Part shown: positions 24,762 through 28,406 of the stretch, piece after piece
How the letters are laid out: the number at the start of each line of letters is the position of its first letter
Numbering within the stretch: the first letter of the stretch is position 1
DNA from: a virus
Direction: 5' to 3' (one strand)
Virus record (IMG/VR): IMGVR_UViG_3300028610_000271
Coordinates: 1-28,406 of that record
DNA: 28,406 nucleotides
Notes under the pieces: model-generated
What the model saw: the letters and a program-made list of their open reading frames with translations, nothing else
Database searches by the model: none
Told to the model about the DNA's origin: nothing
Made by a program: the position numbers and the translations under genes

Positions 24762-24920
24762 TTAATCTCCTACCACTGAAATTACACTTTCTTTGAGCCG
24801 TTCTCTGGAATTCTGCCCATCTTTAGGCTTATTAGTAACAGCTTTCCAAACAGCGACAACGATCAGAATAACAAAAGGTGTTGCAAACCCTGCAAAGTAA
24901 ATTCCCAATTCTTTAATCAT
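24762..24920 (-). CDS. small single-pass membrane protein, 52 aa
   Basis: ATG at 24920 opens 52 codons ending TAA at 24762-24764. The protein has a clear transmembrane helix (FATPFVILIVVAVW at about residues 12-25) and a charged cytoplasmic-type tail. Its ATG overlaps the previous TGA as ATGA, which strongly supports it in this operon. It fills the 160-nt space between the Ig-like and 187-aa genes. Its role is unknown; a third small membrane peptide in the late arm besides the lysis cassette and the 56-aa gene. Confidence 0.65.
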   Translation of the reverse strand: MIKELGIYFAGFATPFVILIVVAVWKAVTNKPKDGQNSRERLKESVISVVGD

Positions 24921-25237
24921 GGTTGACGATCCGTTATTACGAGTTCATGATTTTCGACCAGTTTTTTCCCCACGCCAGCATCAACAATTATCTCTGCGCG
25001 GTAAACCGAGCCGATTGCGAATACAGCATCATCGCTAAGTACGCCGATGTAATCTCCTTCCGAGTTAGGGATATAGTTAAGAACAATAGGCCAAGCAATT
25101 CCAGCTACTACCACATCTGCATCGTCGTAGATTGTAACTGAAATCGTAGCAGCATTTTCAAACTTATCATTTATAATATCAAATAGATTATCAACTCGTA
25201 AGATATTATCCGATCCAGTTAATACAACTCTCATCAT
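24917..25237 (-). CDS. Ig-like beta-sandwich virion protein, 106 aa
   Basis: The pattern of alternating strands (NAATISVTIYDDADVVVAG, WPIVLNYI, GDYIGVLSDDAVFAIGSVYRAEI, ENHELVITDR) is that of small Ig-like or carbohydrate-binding-like modules common in phage head and fibre proteins. The N-terminus SDNILRVDNLFDI is typical of such proteins. The start is ATG 25237 in an ATGA overlap with the repeat-protein gene, and a second ATG follows at 25234. It probably decorates the particle or accompanies the repeat protein. Confidence 0.65.
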   Translation of the reverse strand: MMRVVLTGSDNILRVDNLFDIINDKFENAATISVTIYDDADVVVAGIAWPIVLNYIPNSEGDYIGVLSDDAVFAIGSVYRAEIIVDAGVGKKLVENHELVITDRQP

Positions 25238-25947
25238 TGTTCCATATCCCTGTTGATCCAGAAGGTCATTCTCATCGCCGTGATGGAAACAAACTTCATG
25301 ATAACCTGACCGATTACGAATGCGAGTCCTATTACTTGGTCTAGTAATGTCAATGATTCAGATACAACTCTGACTTTACCTAATGCTAAGATTGTTGATT
25401 CTGTTGAGTTGACTATTTCCGACACAGTTTGAGCTATCTCTAATCCAATGTCTTTTACGGCACTGGCAGATGTAGTTACGAAGTTTACAACCTCGTCAAT
25501 TACCTTAGAGAATAGCTTGTTCGGATCTGCCGTCTCAGAAATCTGGAAACGGTTTACAAACTGGCGAACTAAAACCCTCACAGGAGTTTGAGTGGATACG
25601 AAGCTGAATACCTCCGCAACTGCGCGGACAATCGCCTCACCGATCTCTACGCCGATTACATGATCTTCTGAGAATACGAGATTGATAACTTCGTCGATTA
25701 CCTTGACGAGAAATTCTTCTGCGATACTAAGCAAATGATTTACCGACTCGACGTAGTTTAATACCTCACTCTCGATGAATAACCACGCAACTGATGGATC
25801 TTCGGTTTCTGACAAGCGTAATGTACTATTTATAATCTGAATTATCGCATCAGCGAGGATTTGAAATTTATTGACAACCTCGTTATTGTTTAACGATTCA
25901 TCAATGATTCTATTCCGCTGTAATGCAACTACGAGAATATCAGGCAT
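25234..25947 (-). CDS. repeat protein related to fibre repeats, 237 aa
   Basis: Almost the whole protein is built from degenerate units of about 20-25 residues containing E-V-V/L-N-F/Y-V-E-like cores: IESEVLNYVESVNH, KVIDEVINLV, KVIDEVVNFVTTSASA, IAQTVSEIVNSTES. These match the array in the 606-aa fibre (14979-15839). Two segments are nearly shared: the KVIDEVVNFV core, and TPVRVLVR compared with LPVRVMVR. There is no N-terminal domain of its own. It begins in TAATG with the beta-helix gene, whose last residues form one more unit, so the pair may have arisen from one split protein. Its role is probably a stalk or adhesion arm. Confidence 0.65.
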   Translation of the reverse strand: MPDILVVALQRNRIIDESLNNNEVVNKFQILADAIIQIINSTLRLSETEDPSVAWLFIESEVLNYVESVNHLLSIAEEFLVKVIDEVINLVFSEDHVIGVEIGEAIVRAVAEVFSFVSTQTPVRVLVRQFVNRFQISETADPNKLFSKVIDEVVNFVTTSASAVKDIGLEIAQTVSEIVNSTESTILALGKVRVVSESLTLLDQVIGLAFVIGQVIMKFVSITAMRMTFWINRDMEQ

Positions 25948-25985
25948 TAGAAGTTCACGCTTTCATCGAGAACTTTTACAATATC
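25267..25985 (-). repeat. second array of about 20-codon repeats crossing a gene boundary
   Basis: Units run from the last 12 codons of the beta-helix gene (IVKVLDESVNF) through the repeat-protein gene. The D-E-S core of the last unit before the stop (Asp codon at 25967) lies 65 nt from the next D-E-S core (Asp codon at 25902), about one unit length but one frame off. The repeats are degenerate and vary in spacing more than in the array at 14979-15839. Confidence 0.6.
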
Positions 25986-26999
25986 TCCTCCTGTGATTGA
26001 TAATTCATGCGCGCCTATATCCCACGGTACATCACGGGCGTTGTCAAGAATATCAACCCCGAAGTTGGCACTTAAATCAGCGGCAGCCTCGTAGCCAGAA
26101 TCGCTGGAGGAATTTATTCGATAATCTCTATTGATAAATACAGCATTGGTATCATCTACATAATCAATCACCGGGCTGTCGGCGGAATCGAGCGAGTTCG
26201 TACCCCAGTTCACATCACTGTTCGCTTCTCTATCTGTGAGGTTAAAATCACTAGCCGCGTCCATTACATCGGGAAGGCTTGCGTCGGATATATCGAAGCG
26301 TATATTCGTAGCGCGACAATTCTTGTGAGTTAGCGTAGTTCCGGCGTCTGCTATGAAGTTTAGTGTTGTCCATTCGTCGAAGGTACAATTGTCGAAGAAT
26401 AGAGTGGGTCCGCCCGAACCTGCCGGTACATCAATGGCAGGACTAAATACGTTCTCTTTATCACCGCCATACGCTATCCAGTTACGCCAACGACAGGTAA
26501 CAGCGGCATCTATCTTAAATCCACGCCAAGCAGTACCGGAATTGTGGTCTACGATCATAATACCGCCACCATCGAAACGATTCCAACCACCACTTGCCGA
26601 ACTTACTTTGAATACGGCTGCTGTACTTGTTCCCGTACCCAAGTTGTCCCTCATTTGGAACGTGCCTTCAGTGTGCCAGAGATGATCTACTTGATTGTTT
26701 TCAAATACATTACTAAGGGCCGAAAGTCGATAGCCTAATGTAGACCAGACGGCGGTATAGAATGGATCACCCCCGCTGTCGAGGAAACGTAACTCGACGT
26801 AATTTGTTGGGCTAGTTTTCCAGGCTGTATCATCTATAACACACTTTACGGTATCCTCAAATGGATAACAGTCAATTCGTAGGATTTCATCCGAACCTGT
26901 GGCGGCTGTTATATCAGCGGCTTCACCACCGAACGCGGCATCAAGTCCTGCATAATCTCCGCCAGATGCTTTAACTGTTACTGTTCTGAGTGTAGCCAT
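25947..26999 (-). CDS. parallel beta-helix protein with one terminal repeat unit, 350 aa
   Basis: The N-terminus RTVTVKASGGDYAGLDAAF and the succession of short strands with Asn/Asp/Gly turns (WNRFDGGGIMIVDHN, TLFFDNCTF, TTLTHKNCRATNIRFD) are those of a right-handed parallel beta-helix of the pectate-lyase/tailspike type, and DIGAHE near residue 333 is the usual closing motif of such proteins. Polysaccharide binding or cleavage is possible, but no catalytic triad is recognised. The last residues DIVKVLDESVNF form a unit of the repeat family found in the next gene. ATG at 26999 overlaps the upstream TAA (TAATG). It probably belongs to a tail-spike or surface structure. Confidence 0.65.
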   Translation of the reverse strand: MATLRTVTVKASGGDYAGLDAAFGGEAADITAATGSDEILRIDCYPFEDTVKCVIDDTAWKTSPTNYVELRFLDSGGDPFYTAVWSTLGYRLSALSNVFENNQVDHLWHTEGTFQMRDNLGTGTSTAAVFKVSSASGGWNRFDGGGIMIVDHNSGTAWRGFKIDAAVTCRWRNWIAYGGDKENVFSPAIDVPAGSGGPTLFFDNCTFDEWTTLNFIADAGTTLTHKNCRATNIRFDISDASLPDVMDAASDFNLTDREANSDVNWGTNSLDSADSPVIDYVDDTNAVFINRDYRINSSSDSGYEAAADLSANFGVDILDNARDVPWDIGAHELSITGGDIVKVLDESVNF

Positions 27000-28406
27000 T
27001 ATGGATTCACTCGATTAGAGCTAGTTGAAACATACCAATCGTCGATTAGGATGTATTGCTCTTGTGGTACAGGTAAATTCTGTCCTCCGCCCCACGTTGG
27101 ATTCCAACGAGCGGTACTGAATGCTCTATCGTTATCTGCCGAGTCGAAGTAGTATACTGTATCTACTGATGCGATTTTTTGTTCGATTCCATCGAAGTAA
27201 ACACGATATTTACCATCTTTAACACCCGGACCAGAGTTAGCTACAAAAAGCCATTCTGCTCTAAACCATCTTCCGATTGGAATATTAGCAAGTGGCAAAC
27301 CGGGGTAGCGAACATTTGAACTAACTAAACCATCAGGAGGTCCATCGTTGAATTGTAAAAACATTCCAAAGTATACAGAGCTATCTTTGGATAAATAGAC
27401 AAAGTGATTATTGCTTTGATTTTGTGATACCCAAAAACCTTTAGTTGTAGTAGGATGCCAAGTAAATGCAGGGTCTATATACATCCACACAGACCAATAC
27501 ATTGAAGCACGTTGTGGTTGTCCTGCCCATGAACGATTGTATTCGTATGAAAACGGAGCAGACCCTACACCGAAGTTTAACGGCCAACGGCCTACAGCAA
27601 CGGTATCAGAACCGCTTGGAGGTAGAGGAAAGCCTATATCTCTTGGATCACCCGCGAAGAAGTTTAATGGATTTGTAGATCCTGCACGTCTCCAGCCGAA
27701 AGGATCTTGAGTTAGATGGTCTATGAAACTAAAGTTATTCGGCCCTGCTTGATCTGTGAAGTTTGTGTTGAATGCATACATCTCCGTCATGCCAAGAGGC
27801 TCATTTGGATAAGGTAGAGGATCGTTTAATTCTTCGCCAATCCAACCTGGCCCACCATTACCCGTATCTGTCCAGATTTTAAACGCATCTAAACGAAACT
27901 GAGCATCGTGATTCGTCCAATGATTTCGATTCAAGCCAACTTGCATACGTTGCCAGCCGAGGGGTTCGTGCCAGATATCAAGTTCATCGCTTGGAACGTA
28001 TGTAAATGTACTTCCTGTGTTGTTAAGTAATACTCTACTTCCATTTCGATCTATGGTAAAACGCCCTATTCCATCAAGTACGCCTTGAGCCGAGGAACGT
28101 TTTTGATAGATACGAAACGTATGCCATTCATTATCCCAATCAGGATTGGAACTTCCCATTGATCCACTACCCATGAGAGTATCACCAGCAGTAGGAGAGG
28201 GATGATTTGTCCAGTGTTGAGATCCTTCGTGACCATCTTTTACTGCAATATATGCATTTGGGAAATCAAACCTAGAATGCATTCGTAGGAGTTTGTGGTC
28301 TGGTGCGCTTGAACAACTCCAAGCAGGATCGGGTAGAGTTCCCCACGGTGCGGTAGATGGAGCGGCGTCGAATTTCACACGAAACTCAACCCAAACTTCC
28401 GTAGCT
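26999..28406 (-). CDS. partial protein with two concanavalin-like (LamG/lyase-type) domains
   Basis: The frame stays open to the window edge. The GTG at 28378 is not a necessary start: codons upstream continue ATEVWVEFR, matching the strand order of the domain, so the gene is cut by the boundary. Two jelly-roll domains are seen. The first includes VEFRVKFDAA, a DNEWHTFRIYQ strand and a FRLDAFKIWTD end. The second includes YWSVWMYIDPAF, an IGRWFRAEWLF strand, KYRVYFDGIEQ and the closing EQYILIDDWYVST. This W-x-RAE...DDWY layout is common to LamG-like lectins and polysaccharide-lyase-like domains. It is probably a glycan-binding fibre or spike component. Its TAA overlaps the next gene's ATG. 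Confidence 0.7.
   Translation of the reverse strand, partial: ATEVWVEFRVKFDAAPSTAPWGTLPDPAWSCSSAPDHKLLRMHSRFDFPNAYIAVKDGHEGSQHWTNHPSPTAGDTLMGSGSMGSSNPDWDNEWHTFRIYQKRSSAQGVLDGIGRFTIDRNGSRVLLNNTGSTFTYVPSDELDIWHEPLGWQRMQVGLNRNHWTNHDAQFRLDAFKIWTDTGNGGPGWIGEELNDPLPYPNEPLGMTEMYAFNTNFTDQAGPNNFSFIDHLTQDPFGWRRAGSTNPLNFFAGDPRDIGFPLPPSGSDTVAVGRWPLNFGVGSAPFSYEYNRSWAGQPQRASMYWSVWMYIDPAFTWHPTTTKGFWVSQNQSNNHFVYLSKDSSVYFGMFLQFNDGPPDGLVSSNVRYPGLPLANIPIGRWFRAEWLFVANSGPGVKDGKYRVYFDGIEQKIASVDTVYYFDSADNDRAFSTARWNPTWGGGQNLPVPQEQYILIDDWYVSTSSNRVNP

Noticed and set aside
25945-25970. Programmed frameshift joining the beta-helix and repeat proteins
   Set aside because: No slippery heptamer precedes the stop, and the -1 frame is open for only a few codons before it; TAATG reinitiation explains expression of the second gene.

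Overview
The window is part of a tailed-phage genome, most likely a podovirus (or its prophage or a metagenomic contig). It has a compact two-arm layout. A short rightward arm (about 1-4170) carries replication-type genes, and a leftward arm of more than 24 kb (28406 down to 4154) carries head, tail, lysis and ejection genes. The two arms converge and overlap by 17 bp. There are no rRNA or tRNA genes, no insertion sequences and no CRISPR, and there is no gene-free stretch over 300 bp. The host cannot be named. Many genes have good Shine-Dalgarno sites (AGGAGG, AAGGAG, GGAGG), so the host uses conventional SD initiation, which argues against Bacteroidetes.

Rightward arm: a GC-rich small unknown gene; a 92-aa protein resembling GroES co-chaperonins; a 780-aa family A DNA polymerase with an N-terminal uracil-DNA-glycosylase-like domain and an intact 3'-5' exonuclease; and a 390-aa P-loop ATPase resembling the DUF3987 primase/helicase-associated group.

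Leftward arm, in transcription order from the right edge: a partial protein with two concanavalin-like domains; a beta-helix protein; a repeat protein; an Ig-like small protein; a 52-aa membrane protein; a 187-aa virion-type protein; the portal; a 122-aa gene nested across the portal/scaffold boundary; the scaffold; a basic 168-aa protein; a decoration-like protein; the major capsid protein; an 81-aa protein; a head-tail adaptor; two very short genes (49 and 56 aa); three unknown or beta-rich tail-region genes; a 606-aa lectin-plus-repeat fibre; a four-gene lysis cassette (membrane protein, M15-type endolysin, holin-like, spanin-like); the tail nozzle; two small genes; a GNAT acetyltransferase; and three proteins (231, 434 and 1513 aa) in the place where podoviruses keep internal or ejection proteins. 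Terminase and the origin of the late transcript are outside the window.

Almost every late junction is a 4-nt ATGA overlap or a 1-nt TAATG, TGATG or TAGTG overlap, so the arm looks like one translationally coupled transcript. The most unusual points are: the polymerase, with His at the position equivalent to E. coli Phe762, HDG instead of HDE in motif C, and a UDG domain without Fe-S cysteines; the doubly overlapping GTG-start gene between portal and scaffold; a 20-residue repeat family spread over three virion proteins and apparently broken by a stop and frame change between two of them; and the GroES-like gene directly before the polymerase.
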